Source: Lachnospiraceae bacterium (GTDB lineage Bacteria; Bacillota; Clostridia; Lachnospirales; Lachnospiraceae). From it: 64,000 bases of DNA. The position numbers and the translations under genes were made by a program. Each line of letters starts with the position of its first letter. Position 1 is the first letter of the stretch. Positions 29,178-37,949 of the stretch are shown one piece after another. The stretch is taken from the NCBI GenBank assembly GCA_910574885.1, contig CAJTDD010000005.1:62001-126000 (forward strand), read 5' to 3'. The notes beneath the pieces were generated by a model that ran no database searches, was not told the DNA's origin, and saw only the letters and a program-made list of their open reading frames with translations.

Positions 29178-29770
29178 TTTTGGAGAAATACGAACAAACG
29201 TCCGGCCTGTGTGAAAAGAAAGCGCAGGATGTGTTGACGGAAAGAAAACAGTTTGATTACAACATTGTGCTGATTGGCTTTATGGGGACAGGCAAGTCCA
29301 CCGTTTCTGACTGCCTGCATTCTATGTTTGGCATGAAGGTTGTGGAGATGGATCAAGTAATTGCAGAGCGGGAGCAGATGAGCATCCCGGATATTTTTGC
29401 CGCTTATGGGGAGGAATATTTCCGCGGTTTGGAGACAAGGCTTCTTGTGGAAATGCAATCCAGGAAGAACACGGTGGTTTCCTGCGGCGGCGGCGCGGCA
29501 TTAAGGGAGCGCAATGTGGCGGAGATGAAGAAGAACGGAAAGGTCGTGCTTCTTACGGCAAGCCCAGAGACAGTCTATGAACGGGTGAAGGACGACGGCG
29601 GCAGGCCCTTGCTCGAGGGCAGGAAAGATGTGAAAGGAATTTCGGAACTGATGGAGCAGCGGCGCGCAAAATACGAGGCGGCTGCGGATATCGTAATCAA
29701 TACGGATAATAAGACGGCGCGGCAAGTGTGTGAGGAGCTTGTACAGCGTTTTATGGAGATGAAAGAGTAG
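29174..29770 (+). CDS. aroK: Shikimate kinase
   Basis: A 198-aa kinase phosphorylating shikimate on the path to chorismate. The P-loop is GFMGTGKSTVSD; shikimate binding uses the Asp in EMDQVI and the Arg in FRGLETRLL. VVSCGGGAALR and the lid RPLLEG are present. About 28 residues precede the usual start, so a later start is possible, but the ATG overlapping the upstream stop supports coupling. It is followed after 1 nt by yqeG; no other aro gene is nearby. Confidence 0.93.
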   Translation: MILEKYEQTSGLCEKKAQDVLTERKQFDYNIVLIGFMGTGKSTVSDCLHSMFGMKVVEMDQVIAEREQMSIPDIFAAYGEEYFRGLETRLLVEMQSRKNTVVSCGGGAALRERNVAEMKKNGKVVLLTASPETVYERVKDDGGRPLLEGRKDVKGISELMEQRRAKYEAAADIVINTDNKTARQVCEELVQRFMEMKE

Positions 29771-29771
29771 A

Positions 29772-30269
29772 ATGTTTGAGATGTTTTTTCCGGATAAATA
29801 TGTGGCTTCCACATATGTCATTGATTTTGAAAAGTTATATGAAGAGGGGTACAGAGGGTTGATTTTTGATATCGACAATACGCTGGTGCCTCACGGCGCG
29901 CCGGCTGATAAAAGAGCCGTTGCGCTCTTTTCGCGGCTCAAGGGAATCGGATTTCGATGCTGCCTGATTTCCAACAATCAGGAGCCGCGGGTTGAGATGT
30001 TCAACCGGGATATTAAGGTGGATTATGTCTATGACGCACATAAGCCTTCCACTAAGAATTATGTGAAAGCCATGGAGATTATGGGGACTGACAGGAGTAA
30101 TTCCCTGTTTATCGGGGATCAGCTTTTTACGGATGTGTGGGGGGCGAAACGGGCAGGAATCCGCAATATTCTGGTGAAGCCCATCCATCCTAAGGAAGAA
30201 ATCCAGATTGTGCTGAAGCGTTATTTAGAGCGAATTGTGCTGTATTTCTATAAGAAAAGCCTTCGTTAG
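29772..30269 (+). CDS. yqeG: YqeG family HAD-type phosphatase
   Basis: A 165-aa HAD IIIA phosphatase. The nucleophile motif is FDIDNTLVP, motif [10 protein letters not shown], motif III the lysine in AHKPSTKN, and motif [15 protein letters not shown]. Relatives act on phosphatidylglycerophosphate or on unknown phosphoesters. It lies between aroK and efp, an arrangement I recognise from other clostridia. It starts 1 nt after the aroK stop, with no separate strong RBS, so coupling is likely. Confidence 0.9.
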   Translation: MFEMFFPDKYVASTYVIDFEKLYEEGYRGLIFDIDNTLVPHGAPADKRAVALFSRLKGIGFRCCLISNNQEPRVEMFNRDIKVDYVYDAHKPSTKNYVKAMEIMGTDRSNSLFIGDQLFTDVWGAKRAGIRNILVKPIHPKEEIQIVLKRYLERIVLYFYKKSLR

Positions 30270-30283
30270 AAGCAGGAGGCGAA

Positions 30284-30327
30284 AAGCCGATATCGGCTTA
30301 TGGCAAAGTTTGTGTGAAAGTTTGTGT
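30284..30327 (+). promoter_or_regulatory. Palindrome and direct repeat upstream of efp
   Basis: AAGCCGATATCGGCTT (30284-30299) is a perfect 16-bp palindrome. AAAGTTTGTGT follows twice, at 30305-30315 and 30317-30327. Both lie upstream of a possible promoter (TTGAAA at 30338) for efp. Confidence 0.45.
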
Positions 30328-30430
30328 AGAAAAAAGGTTGAAAAAAGCGGCAATCTATTATAGAATGAGAAAAGGCATAAGAATGAAAGTAGAAAGCGCT
30401 GATTTGGCGCGGCTAAGGAGGAATTATAGA

Positions 30431-30988
30431 ATGGCTGATGCTTATATTGAGAAGGGTACGACTTACGAGATTGACGGGAAAGTGTTTGAATGTCTGGAAT
30501 TTTTACATGTAAAACCAGGAAAAGGTTCAGCATTTGTCCGCACGAAATTAAAAGATGTCATCAATGGCGGCGTGGTAGAGCGTACGTTCAACCCATCTAA
30601 GGATGTCTTGAAGAAGGCGTTCATTGAGAGGAAAGAAGTGCAGTATTTGTATAATGACGGAGGATTGTACTACTTCATGGATATGGAGACATTTGAACAG
30701 ACACCGGTAGGGGCGGATGATGTGGGAGACGCACTCAAGTTTGTGAAAGAGAATGAAGTGGTTTCCATGAAGTCTTATCAGGGGAAGGTATTTGCAATCG
30801 AGCCTCCGTTTACGGTAGAGCTTCTGATTACGGAGTCTGAGCCGGGCGTGAAGGGGAACACGGCGACGGGCGCAACGAAACCGGCAATCGTTGAGACGGG
30901 CGCGCAGGTTATGGTTCCTTTATTTGTTGAGCAGGGAGAGAAGATTAAGATCGATACCCGTACCGGTCAGTATCTTTCCAGAGCTTAA
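30431..30988 (+). CDS. efp: Elongation factor P
   Basis: A 185-aa protein, the standard EF-P length, which relieves ribosome stalling at polyproline stretches. Domain 1 has the loop [15 protein letters not shown], with Lys31 in the position that is modified in other bacteria. The C-terminal OB domain ends [14 protein letters not shown]. The frame is open upstream to 30314, but AAGGAGGAA 7-8 nt before ATG 30431 and the length fix the start. It is followed by a strong terminator. Confidence 0.95.
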   Translation: MADAYIEKGTTYEIDGKVFECLEFLHVKPGKGSAFVRTKLKDVINGGVVERTFNPSKDVLKKAFIERKEVQYLYNDGGLYYFMDMETFEQTPVGADDVGDALKFVKENEVVSMKSYQGKVFAIEPPFTVELLITESEPGVKGNTATGATKPAIVETGAQVMVPLFVEQGEKIKIDTRTGQYLSRA

Positions 30989-31020
30989 TGAATATTTGAT
31001 TGTCGAAATATGTCATACGA

Positions 31021-31051
31021 AAAGCCTTGCAATTCCTGCAAGGCTTTTTTA
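31021..31051 (+). terminator. Terminator after efp
   Basis: AAAAGCCTTGCA (31021-31032) and TGCAAGGCTTTT (31038-31049) are perfect complements around a 5-nt loop, running into a T tract. Confidence 0.95.
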
Positions 31052-31178
31052 TAATAACCTTACCATAATATTTCAATCATTTTTCTGGTTTGTTCAGAGG
31101 CAGAGTTCCTGCCGGTTTCCATGAAAAATCTATATGCTGCCAGTATGCCTTGCTGCGCAAAGGTGCAGGATGGGATGC

Positions 31179-31232
31179 ATGAGAAGGTTCTCGGGCATGA
31201 GAAACATTTCTGGTATGAGAAACATCTCAGGC
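31179..31232 (+). repeat. Three 18-bp tandem repeats
   Basis: Three units begin ATGAGAA at 31179, 31197 and 31215, with exact 18-bp period and increasing similarity (ATGAGAAACATTTCTGGT and ATGAGAAACATCTCAGGC). They lie just upstream of the DUF5688 gene and keep its frame open. Confidence 0.65.
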
Positions 31233-31279
31233 GACATGCGGTTTTGTATAAGCGGTCAAGGCGTCAAGAAAGGAGAGGG

Positions 31280-32173
31280 ATGACATATTTTCAGTTTATA
31301 CACGAAGTAGAGGTTAAAGTCAGGGAGGAAACCGAGGGCAATATATCGGTGTACATACATTCGGCTGTGAAGAATAACGGGACGAGGAGGCACGGGCTGA
31401 CGCTTGCAGAGAAGGGAATTAATATCTTTCCCACAATCTATCTGGAGGAATACTATCAGCAGTTTAAAAACGGCAGTTCGTTGGAAACTATTGCGGGGGA
31501 CATTCTGAGGCTGTACGGGGAGGTGCGTTTCAAGCATTGTTTTGAGGGAGGATTCCTCAGGAATTTTCAGAAGATCAGGGGGAAGATTGTCTATCGTCTG
31601 GTGAACCGGGAGGCGAACCGGGAATTGCTGGAAGAGACGCCTTATGAAGAATATCTGGATCTTGCCGTGGTCTACTATGTGCTTCTGGAAGTGAATCCTT
31701 ACGGGATGGCGTCCCTGATGATCCGGCACGAGCATCTAAAGATGTGGGACGTGACACAGGAGGAGATTGCCTGTGAGGCGCGCAGGAATACCCGAAGGCT
31801 GCTTCCGTATGAATTTGGGACCATGGGTGCGCTGCTTGAGGAACTGTCTGTCATGAAAGAAGACGATGGAGATGGAAAAGACGATGGAAAAGACATTATG
31901 TATGTGCTGAGCAACCGAATCCGCAGCTATGGGGCGGCAGCAATCCTGTATGAAAGCCAGCTTGACGGAATCGGCGCTTATCTGGAGGAGAACTATTATG
32001 TGCTTCCTTGCAGCGTACACGAAGTGATTATCGTGCCGGAAAGTGCAGCACCCGGGCGTGAGGCGTTAGATTTCCTTGTGAGGGAAGTCAATGAGACGCA
32101 GGTGGACGAAGAGGAGCGCCTTTCCAACCACGCCTATTATTACGACAGGCAGACGAGACGGCTTACTGCCTGA
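31280..32173 (+). CDS. DUF5688 family protein
   Basis: A 297-aa soluble protein matching a family I know from Lachnospiraceae, often in several copies per genome. Telling blocks are VKNNGTRRHGLTL, NIFPTIYLEEYYQQF, LDLAVVYYVLLEVN, YVLSNRIRSYGAAAILY, LPCSVHEVIIVPE and VNETQVDEEERLSNHAYYY. The function is unknown. The frame extends to 31121 through three 18-bp repeats, but AAAGGAGAGGG directly before ATG 31280 decides the start. Confidence 0.85.
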   Translation: MTYFQFIHEVEVKVREETEGNISVYIHSAVKNNGTRRHGLTLAEKGINIFPTIYLEEYYQQFKNGSSLETIAGDILRLYGEVRFKHCFEGGFLRNFQKIRGKIVYRLVNREANRELLEETPYEEYLDLAVVYYVLLEVNPYGMASLMIRHEHLKMWDVTQEEIACEARRNTRRLLPYEFGTMGALLEELSVMKEDDGDGKDDGKDIMYVLSNRIRSYGAAAILYESQLDGIGAYLEENYYVLPCSVHEVIIVPESAAPGREALDFLVREVNETQVDEEERLSNHAYYYDRQTRRLTA

Positions 32174-32413
32174 AAATGGGGCGAAAGGTGTCTTTGACGA
32201 AAAAAGTAGAGGAATTGTGCAAAATGTTTTGCGAAATGTTTGCATCATTTCCTTTACTTTTTCGGATAAATGTGGTAATATTATTTTTGCAATTTCATAT
32301 TGTATTACTTTGAAGGATGAAACCCGTCTGTCTTGCCGGAGAGATGGACTTTGGATGTTTGGACAAGCCGAAGCGTTGTGATGTGGGAATGTGTCTTTCA
32401 AAGAGAAGATTAT

Positions 32414-32485
32414 GCACCCGTAGCTCAGGGGATAGAGCACCGCCCTCCGGAGGCGGGAGCGGCGGTTCGAATCCGCCCGGGTGTG
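32414..32485 (+). tRNA. tRNA-Arg (anticodon CCG)
   Basis: The full cloverleaf can be drawn. The acceptor GCACCCG (32414-32420) pairs with CGGGTGT (32478-32484), with a G-U at 1-72. D stem GCTC/GAGC, anticodon stem CCGCC/GGCGG with loop CTCCGGA, and T stem GGCGG/CCGCC around TTCGAAT complete it. The anticodon CCG (32447-32449) reads CGG. CCA is not encoded. It lies 0.8 kb upstream of argS. Confidence 0.95.
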
Positions 32486-32526
32486 TATTTTATTTCTATT
32501 TTTCAAGTGCAGATGGAGGTAGCCTT

Positions 32527-33153
32527 ATGGAAGGAAGAGACAAGGACTGCCCCAGAAGCCGCAGGAAGTATAAGAAGTTTGCCATACTGGCGTTTCTGGT
32601 GATTTCCGTGGCAGCCGTGGGTTCAGTCGGTTCAAGCCTTACCAAAGCGAAAGTCCAAAAAGCACAAAAGACAATTTCCGGTCGTTTGTATACGGAGAAC
32701 CGAAGAAGTGGGTTTGCAGAGCTGAACCCGCTGAAAAGGGAGGAATATCCAGAGATTTCCGAGGCTGTAAGAGATTATTACAGGCAGCAGGGAGAAGAAG
32801 CCGGCTTTGTCGAGTCGTATGATGACATCAGTGTTTATACGAAAGAAGGAAAATATCGGGGTACATATGTGGCGTTTGCCAGATATAATATGAAGATCAG
32901 GGATGTCTACACGAAGGTTCCGGGATTAAGTACCATGTATATCGTGGAAGACAGGGAAGGCGGTTTTAAGGTCAGCGTTTCTGTGGAGGATGAGAAGGTG
33001 AAGTCCCATATCCAAAAGATTGCGGCCCATGAGGACGTACAGGCTCTCATGGCGGAGACGCAGGATGCATACCGTAAGGCGGTGCAGTCGGACGCTCTGC
33101 TTCAGGAGGCATTGGCTGACTTAGAAGATGCTTATAAGAAGGCGGATGCATAG
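32527..33153 (+). CDS. Unknown membrane-anchored protein
   Basis: A 208-aa protein I do not recognise. A basic N-terminus precedes one transmembrane segment (FAILAFLVISVAAVGSVGS), then a soluble part with a YYRQQGEEAGF / YDDISVYTKEG / YVAFARYNMKI pattern. It ends in a charged, probably helical tail. An outside location is predicted. The start at ATG 32527 has GGAGG 8 nt upstream; longer in-frame versions would run through the tRNA gene. A terminator-like hairpin lies between it and argS. Confidence 0.72.
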   Translation: MEGRDKDCPRSRRKYKKFAILAFLVISVAAVGSVGSSLTKAKVQKAQKTISGRLYTENRRSGFAELNPLKREEYPEISEAVRDYYRQQGEEAGFVESYDDISVYTKEGKYRGTYVAFARYNMKIRDVYTKVPGLSTMYIVEDREGGFKVSVSVEDEKVKSHIQKIAAHEDVQALMAETQDAYRKAVQSDALLQEALADLEDAYKKADA

Positions 33154-33220
33154 TAACGCTCCTTCGGAAGTTTGATGGGGAGAAGCTGCTTTGTTTGCCG
33201 TATCAGAGAAGGTTTTGAGG

Positions 33221-33257
33221 GTCAGATCCCTGTGGAGTGCAGAGATCTGGCTTTTTT
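33221..33257 (+). terminator. Terminator/attenuator-like hairpin before argS
   Basis: GTCAGATC (33221-33228) pairs with GATCTGGC (33244-33251), with inner CTG/CAG pairs and six T following. It ends 41 nt before the argS start. It may end the upstream transcript or attenuate argS. Confidence 0.75.
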
Positions 33258-33298
33258 GTTATTGGATGAGAGATACTTGGAAAAGAGGAGGAGAGAAG

Positions 33299-35065
33299 AT
33301 GAAGAAAATCATGGATTTGATTGCCGAGGAGCTGGCAGCAGCATTCGAGGCGGCAGGATATGACAGGGAATATGCGAAAGTAACGCTGTCCAACCGTCCG
33401 GATTTGTGTGAATATCAGTGTAACGGAGCGATGGCGGGAGCAAAGGCTTACCGGAAGGCTCCGATTATGATTGCAAACGACGTTGCCGCAAGGCTTGGGG
33501 ACAGCCCGTGCCTTGAGGAGGTCAATGCCGTGAATCCGGGCTTTATCAATATGAAGATAAAGAAAGAATATTTGGCGGATTATTTGAACCAGATGAGTAA
33601 GGACGGGGACCTGGGGCTTGAGACGGCGAAAGAGCCTAAGTCTGTGGTCGTGGACTACGGCGGGGCGAATGTGGCGAAGCCGCTTCATGTGGGACATCTC
33701 CGTTCTGCAATCATCGGCGAGGGAATCAAGAGGCTTGCCAAAAAGATGGGACACCGTGTGCTGGGGGATATCCATCTGGGCGACTGGGGATACCAGATGG
33801 GCCTGATTATCACGGAGCTTAGGGAAAGGCAGCCAGAGCTTCCATATTTTCAGGAGGATTTTGAAGGAGAGTATCCCAAGGAGGCTCCGTTTACCATAGG
33901 AGAACTGGAAGAGATTTATCCTAAGGCCAGCGGCAGGGCGAAGGAGGACGAGGATTACCGCAGGGAAGCCCTTGAGGCGACCAGGCTCCTCCAGAACGGG
34001 CATAAGGGATACCGGGCGGTATGGAGACATATCATGGATGTGTCTGTGGCAGACCTTGAGAAGAATTATGAGAGCCTGAACGTGCATTTTGATTTGTGGA
34101 AGGGAGAGTCGGATGCGCAGGCTTATATCCCGGATATGATTGAGAGATTAAAAGAGGAGGGGTACGCCCATATTGACGAGGGGGCGCTGGTCATTGATGT
34201 GCAGTTAGAGTCTGACACGAAGGAAATTCCTCCATGCATGATCCAGAAATCGGACGGCGCGTCCCTCTATGGGACGACGGACCTTGCCACGTTGATTCAG
34301 AGGATGGAAGATTACGACCCTGACCAGGTGATCTATCTTGCAGACAAGCGGCAGGATCTCCATTTCCTTCAAGTGTTCCGTGCAGCAAGAAAGACAGGGA
34401 TTGTTCCGGAGAAGACAAAGCTTTCATTCCTGGGGTTCGGCACCATGAACGGCAAGGACGGCAAGCCGTTTAAGACCAGGGACGGCGGAGTCATGCGCCT
34501 TGAGAACCTGATTGCGGAGATTGTGGACGAGATGCGCGGGAAGATTGCCGAGAACCGCACGGTGGCTCCCGAAGAGGCGGAAGCCACGGCAAAGATGGTC
34601 GGGATGTCAGCAATCAAGTACGGGGATTTGTCGAATCAGGCGTCTAAGGATTATGTGTTCGACGTGGAGCGGTTCACCTCTTTTGAGGGAAATACGGGAC
34701 CCTATATTTTGTATACCATTGTGCGGATTAAGTCGATCCTGAATAAATATCAGGCGGATGGCAGGGAACTTTCCGGGCTTTCCATTCAGCCTGCCCATGA
34801 CGAGAATGAGAAGGCTTTGATGCTGGAAGTTGTGAAATACAATGATGTGATTGCATCGGCGTATGAAGAGCTGGCTCTTCACAAGATTTGTGCATATATT
34901 TACGACCTTGCCAATGCATTCAACCGCTTCTACCATGAGACGAAGATTCTTGCGGAGGAGGACGAGGAGAAGCGGAAGGGGTATATCGCTTTACTTTTGC
35001 TTACAAAACGTGTCCTGGAGGCTTGTATCGACGTGCTGGGGTTCGAGGCGCCGGAGAGGATGTAG
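33299..35065 (+). CDS. argS: Arginyl-tRNA synthetase
   Basis: A 588-aa class I synthetase charging tRNA-Arg. The N-terminal Arg-S additional domain is followed by the HIGH-type motif in PLHVGHLRSAIIGEG, DIHLGDWGYQMGLI, LYGTTDLATLIQR and DQVIYLADKRQDLHF. The KMSK-equivalent lies in GKPFKTRDGG, and the DALR anticodon-binding domain forms the C-terminus. The start at ATG 33299 follows GAGGAGGAGAG; the open frame to 33191 runs through the terminator hairpin and is unlikely to be translated. Confidence 0.96.
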   Translation: MKKIMDLIAEELAAAFEAAGYDREYAKVTLSNRPDLCEYQCNGAMAGAKAYRKAPIMIANDVAARLGDSPCLEEVNAVNPGFINMKIKKEYLADYLNQMSKDGDLGLETAKEPKSVVVDYGGANVAKPLHVGHLRSAIIGEGIKRLAKKMGHRVLGDIHLGDWGYQMGLIITELRERQPELPYFQEDFEGEYPKEAPFTIGELEEIYPKASGRAKEDEDYRREALEATRLLQNGHKGYRAVWRHIMDVSVADLEKNYESLNVHFDLWKGESDAQAYIPDMIERLKEEGYAHIDEGALVIDVQLESDTKEIPPCMIQKSDGASLYGTTDLATLIQRMEDYDPDQVIYLADKRQDLHFLQVFRAARKTGIVPEKTKLSFLGFGTMNGKDGKPFKTRDGGVMRLENLIAEIVDEMRGKIAENRTVAPEEAEATAKMVGMSAIKYGDLSNQASKDYVFDVERFTSFEGNTGPYILYTIVRIKSILNKYQADGRELSGLSIQPAHDENEKALMLEVVKYNDVIASAYEELALHKICAYIYDLANAFNRFYHETKILAEEDEEKRKGYIALLLLTKRVLEACIDVLGFEAPERM

Positions 35066-35080
35066 GAGAGGACAGAAAAC

Positions 35081-36238
35081 ATGACGGAGAAATTATTCTA
35101 TCAGGATGGTTACAGGAAGGAATTTCAGGCGAAGGTTCTTTCCTGCGAGAAGGTTAAAGAACAGTATCAAGTGGTACTGGATGGGACTGCGTTTTTCCCG
35201 GAAGGGGGAGGGCAGTATGGGGATATCGGATGGCTTGATGAGACAGAGGTCCTGGATACCCGGGAAAAAGGCGGGATCATCTATCATACGGTGGCTTCGC
35301 CCCTTGAGGCAGGGACGACGGTAACGGGACGGCTTAATTGGGAGGTTCGTTTCGATAGGATGCAGCAGCATACGGGCGAACACATCATTTCAGGAATTGT
35401 CCACAGCCGTTTCGGATATGATAATGTAGGCTTCCATCTGGGCGAGGATTACTGCACGATGGATTTTAACGGATGCATTTCCAAAGAAGAGCTAAGGGAG
35501 ATTGAGCTTGAGGCGAACCGGGCGGTATTCGCGAACCTGGGGGTGGGGATTACTTATCCCTCCAAGGAGGAGCTTATAGCCATGGAGTACCGGAGCAAGA
35601 TTGAGATTGAGGGGCAGGTCAGGATTATTACCATCCCGGGGTATGACGTTTGCGCGTGCTGCGCGCCTCATCTTGGCTCTACTGGGGAGATTGGGCTGAT
35701 TAAGCTGGTTCATATGATGAATTATAAAGGCGGAGAGCGTATTACGATGCTCTGCGGTTTCCGGGCATTGGCAGATTATGACAGGAAAGATGAGAATACG
35801 AAGGCGATTTCCGCCCTTCTCAGTGCGAAAGAACGCGAAGTGGCGGATGCGGTGGCCCGTCTGAAAGAAGAGGCGGGCAGCCTCAAAGGAAAGATTGCAT
35901 CCTTACAGCAGAAGATGCTGGCATACCGGGCGGCTGAGATTCCGGTGGAGGAGGATGTGGCTGCGGTATTTGATTCTGGCCTGTCGGGAAATGCACCGCG
36001 GGAGTTGATGAACCTTTTGCTCAATAAGGGAGCGAAGGTCTGCGCTGTTTTTGCGGGAGATGAAGAGAAAGGCTACCGGTATGTGATTGGAAGTAAAGAA
36101 ACGGATGTGCGCCCGCTGTGCAAGAGGATAAACGATGCTTTTGGCGGCAGGGGCGGCGGCAAGCCGGAGATGGTGCAGGGCTCTCTTTCAGGCAGTGAAG
36201 AAGCGATACGGGAAGAATTACATAACGCATTGGATTAA
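35081..36238 (+). CDS. AlaX-type alanyl-tRNA editing protein with DHHA1 domain
   Basis: A 385-aa stand-alone relative of the AlaRS editing half. The second-additional domain has metal ligands in QQHTGEHI and in CACCAPH. The N-terminal part contains FFPEGGGQYGD. A coiled-coil-like segment (about 240-290) and a DHHA1 domain (GGRGGGKPEMVQG) complete it. Such proteins deacylate Ser-tRNA-Ala or Gly-tRNA-Ala. It starts 16 nt after argS, probably in the same transcript, so synthesis and proofreading functions are co-expressed. Confidence 0.92.
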   Translation: MTEKLFYQDGYRKEFQAKVLSCEKVKEQYQVVLDGTAFFPEGGGQYGDIGWLDETEVLDTREKGGIIYHTVASPLEAGTTVTGRLNWEVRFDRMQQHTGEHIISGIVHSRFGYDNVGFHLGEDYCTMDFNGCISKEELREIELEANRAVFANLGVGITYPSKEELIAMEYRSKIEIEGQVRIITIPGYDVCACCAPHLGSTGEIGLIKLVHMMNYKGGERITMLCGFRALADYDRKDENTKAISALLSAKEREVADAVARLKEEAGSLKGKIASLQQKMLAYRAAEIPVEEDVAAVFDSGLSGNAPRELMNLLLNKGAKVCAVFAGDEEKGYRYVIGSKETDVRPLCKRINDAFGGRGGGKPEMVQGSLSGSEEAIREELHNALD

Positions 36239-36367
36239 ATGATTTTTCATTCAGGGCTGTTTTTATTTAATGATTTTATCACGGTTCTGTCACAGTTTAA
36301 ACACAATTTGACGGTAAACTACTAATCAGAAAAGCAAAAACGAACCAGAATGAAAGGAGATATCAAT

Positions 36368-37639
36368 ATGGATCATCAATATACTTATTACACACCGGGA
36401 CAGGATGCTAATCTGCAGAACAACTCAGAGCACAGGCCGCCCCACAAGAAGAAAGGCGCGCCTAAGTGGGTGAAGACCGTTTGCTTCGGTCTGGTATTTG
36501 GAGTGACGGCAAGCGCCGCATTCCAGACGAGCAACATTGTGGCAGGAAAATTTATGGGCAGCAAGACGGTGGAAGAGAGTACAGGAAAGACGGATAAGAC
36601 CGAGAATATCGGCAGCGCGAAACTTACCACTTCGTCAAGCGGCGCTACCAAGTCGGATGTGGCGGATATTGCGGCAAATGCAATGCCATCTGTGGTTTCC
36701 ATTACCAACATGAGCGTCCAGCAGGTACAGAGTTTCTTCGGAGGAATCCAGGAGAGGCAGAGCCAGAGTGCAGGCTCCGGCATTATTATTGGACAGAATG
36801 ATTCCGAACTGTTGGTAGTGACGAATAACCACGTGGTAGAAGGAAGCGACACACTGACAGTATCGTTTATCGACGAAGAGAGCGTGGAGGCGAATATCAA
36901 GGGGACGGACGCCAGCCGGGATTTGGCGGTCGTGGCAGTAGACCTGAGCAAAATCAAGTCGAGCACGAGAGAGAAGATTGCGGTGGCGACATTAGGGGAT
37001 TCGGATGAGATACAGGTAGGCGAGGAAGCCATTGCTATAGGAAATGCTCTCGGTTACGGCCAGTCTGTCACAAGGGGCATCATTTCCGCTACTGAAAGAA
37101 GGATTGAAGGATTCGACAGCAACCTGATTCAGACGGATGCGGCAATCAACCCTGGGAACAGCGGCGGCGCATTGCTGAATTCCAAGGGCGAAGTTATCGG
37201 TATCAATACGGCGAAGGCTGCCTATGAGGCGGTGGAAGGGATTGGATATGCGATTCCGGTTTCCGAGGCAAGGGAGACGATTGAAGGGCTGATGAACCGG
37301 GAGACCAGGACGAAGGTAGCTGACGAAGAGAGGGGCTATCTGGGTATCTCGGAACCTGTGGACGTTACGCAGGAGACTTCCCAGATGTACCACATGCCGG
37401 TAGGCGTGTATATTACGGACGTGATCCGGGGAGGCGGAGCTGAGCGTGCAGGGATTACCAAGGGTTCTGTAGTAACAGCCCTGAATGGGACTACGATTAA
37501 TAATACGAATACGCTTCAGGAGCAGCTTCAATATTATAAAGCCGGGGAGACGGTGACGGTGACGATTGCGGTTCCTGGCAGTGATGGTGAATACCAGAGC
37601 CATGATGTGGAAGTTACGCTTGGGAAAGGTTCTAATTAA
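36368..37639 (+). CDS. htrA: HtrA/DegP-type serine protease with PDZ domain
   Basis: A 423-aa membrane-anchored protease. It has a proline- and lysine-rich cytoplasmic start, one transmembrane segment (about residues 38-56), a Ser/Thr-rich linker and a trypsin-like domain. The catalytic His is in NNHVVEGSD, Asp in DASRDLAVVAV and Ser in NPGNSGGALLN. A C-terminal PDZ domain contains YLGISEP and GGAERAGITKGS. It degrades or refolds misfolded envelope proteins. AAAGGAGA lies 7 nt before ATG 36368. Confidence 0.95.
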   Translation: MDHQYTYYTPGQDANLQNNSEHRPPHKKKGAPKWVKTVCFGLVFGVTASAAFQTSNIVAGKFMGSKTVEESTGKTDKTENIGSAKLTTSSSGATKSDVADIAANAMPSVVSITNMSVQQVQSFFGGIQERQSQSAGSGIIIGQNDSELLVVTNNHVVEGSDTLTVSFIDEESVEANIKGTDASRDLAVVAVDLSKIKSSTREKIAVATLGDSDEIQVGEEAIAIGNALGYGQSVTRGIISATERRIEGFDSNLIQTDAAINPGNSGGALLNSKGEVIGINTAKAAYEAVEGIGYAIPVSEARETIEGLMNRETRTKVADEERGYLGISEPVDVTQETSQMYHMPVGVYITDVIRGGGAERAGITKGSVVTALNGTTINNTNTLQEQLQYYKAGETVTVTIAVPGSDGEYQSHDVEVTLGKGSN

Positions 37640-37652
37640 GTCATAAAGCAGG

Positions 37653-37689
37653 CGGGATGTTCTGGCGTTCATAGACTCCGGGCATCCCG
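37653..37689 (+). terminator. Hairpin after htrA
   Basis: CGGGATG (37653-37659) pairs with CATCCCG (37683-37689) around a 23-nt loop just after the htrA stop. There is no T tract, so confidence is low. Its right arm joins repeat copy B. Confidence 0.4.
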
Positions 37690-37732
37690 TGATGTATACC
37701 CTTGCGGGGCGGACTTCGTCCAACAAAGTATA
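37687..37732 (+). repeat. Palindromic dispersed repeat, copy B
   Basis: The segment runs from CCGTGATGTATACCC through GGACTTCGTCC to AACAAAGTATA. It lies in the 310-bp gap between convergent htrA and purC. It matches the reverse complement of copy D over about 45 bp and copy A over the GGAC..GTCC core. The rest of the gap holds only a second inverted repeat at 37853. Confidence 0.75.
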
Positions 37733-37852
37733 AAATGCAGGACAGCCAGGGCAAACGCATTAATTGTCACTCCAAGGGAATTGATGAATATTATCCTTTC
37801 CGGTTCTGAAGGATAAAATTTCATACACATCGTGAAGAAATACATTTCATTC

Positions 37853-37892
37853 AGAAGGGGGGAAGCCGGTTAATTCTGATTCTCCCCCTTCT
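37853..37892. terminator. Inverted repeat before the purC 3' end
   Basis: AGAAGGGGG (37853-37861) and CCCCCTTCT (37884-37892) are exact complements with a 22-nt loop between convergent genes. It may end transcription from purC on the minus strand; T tracts are weak. Confidence 0.5.
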
Positions 37893-37949
37893 TGTATGCC
37901 GATTGTTCTTAGCCGGTCAATGCAGCTTCTATAGAAATAGCGTTTTAAT

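Noticed and set aside
32317..32526. Upstream extension of the unknown membrane protein
   Set aside because: It would run through the tRNA-Arg gene, and a good RBS precedes 32527.
33160..33298. T-box leader for argS
   Set aside because: The conserved T-box sequence and specifier stem are not present; only a simple hairpin with a T tract is seen.
33203..34087. 294-codon minus-strand frame opposite argS
   Set aside because: A shadow of argS; no domain or RBS.
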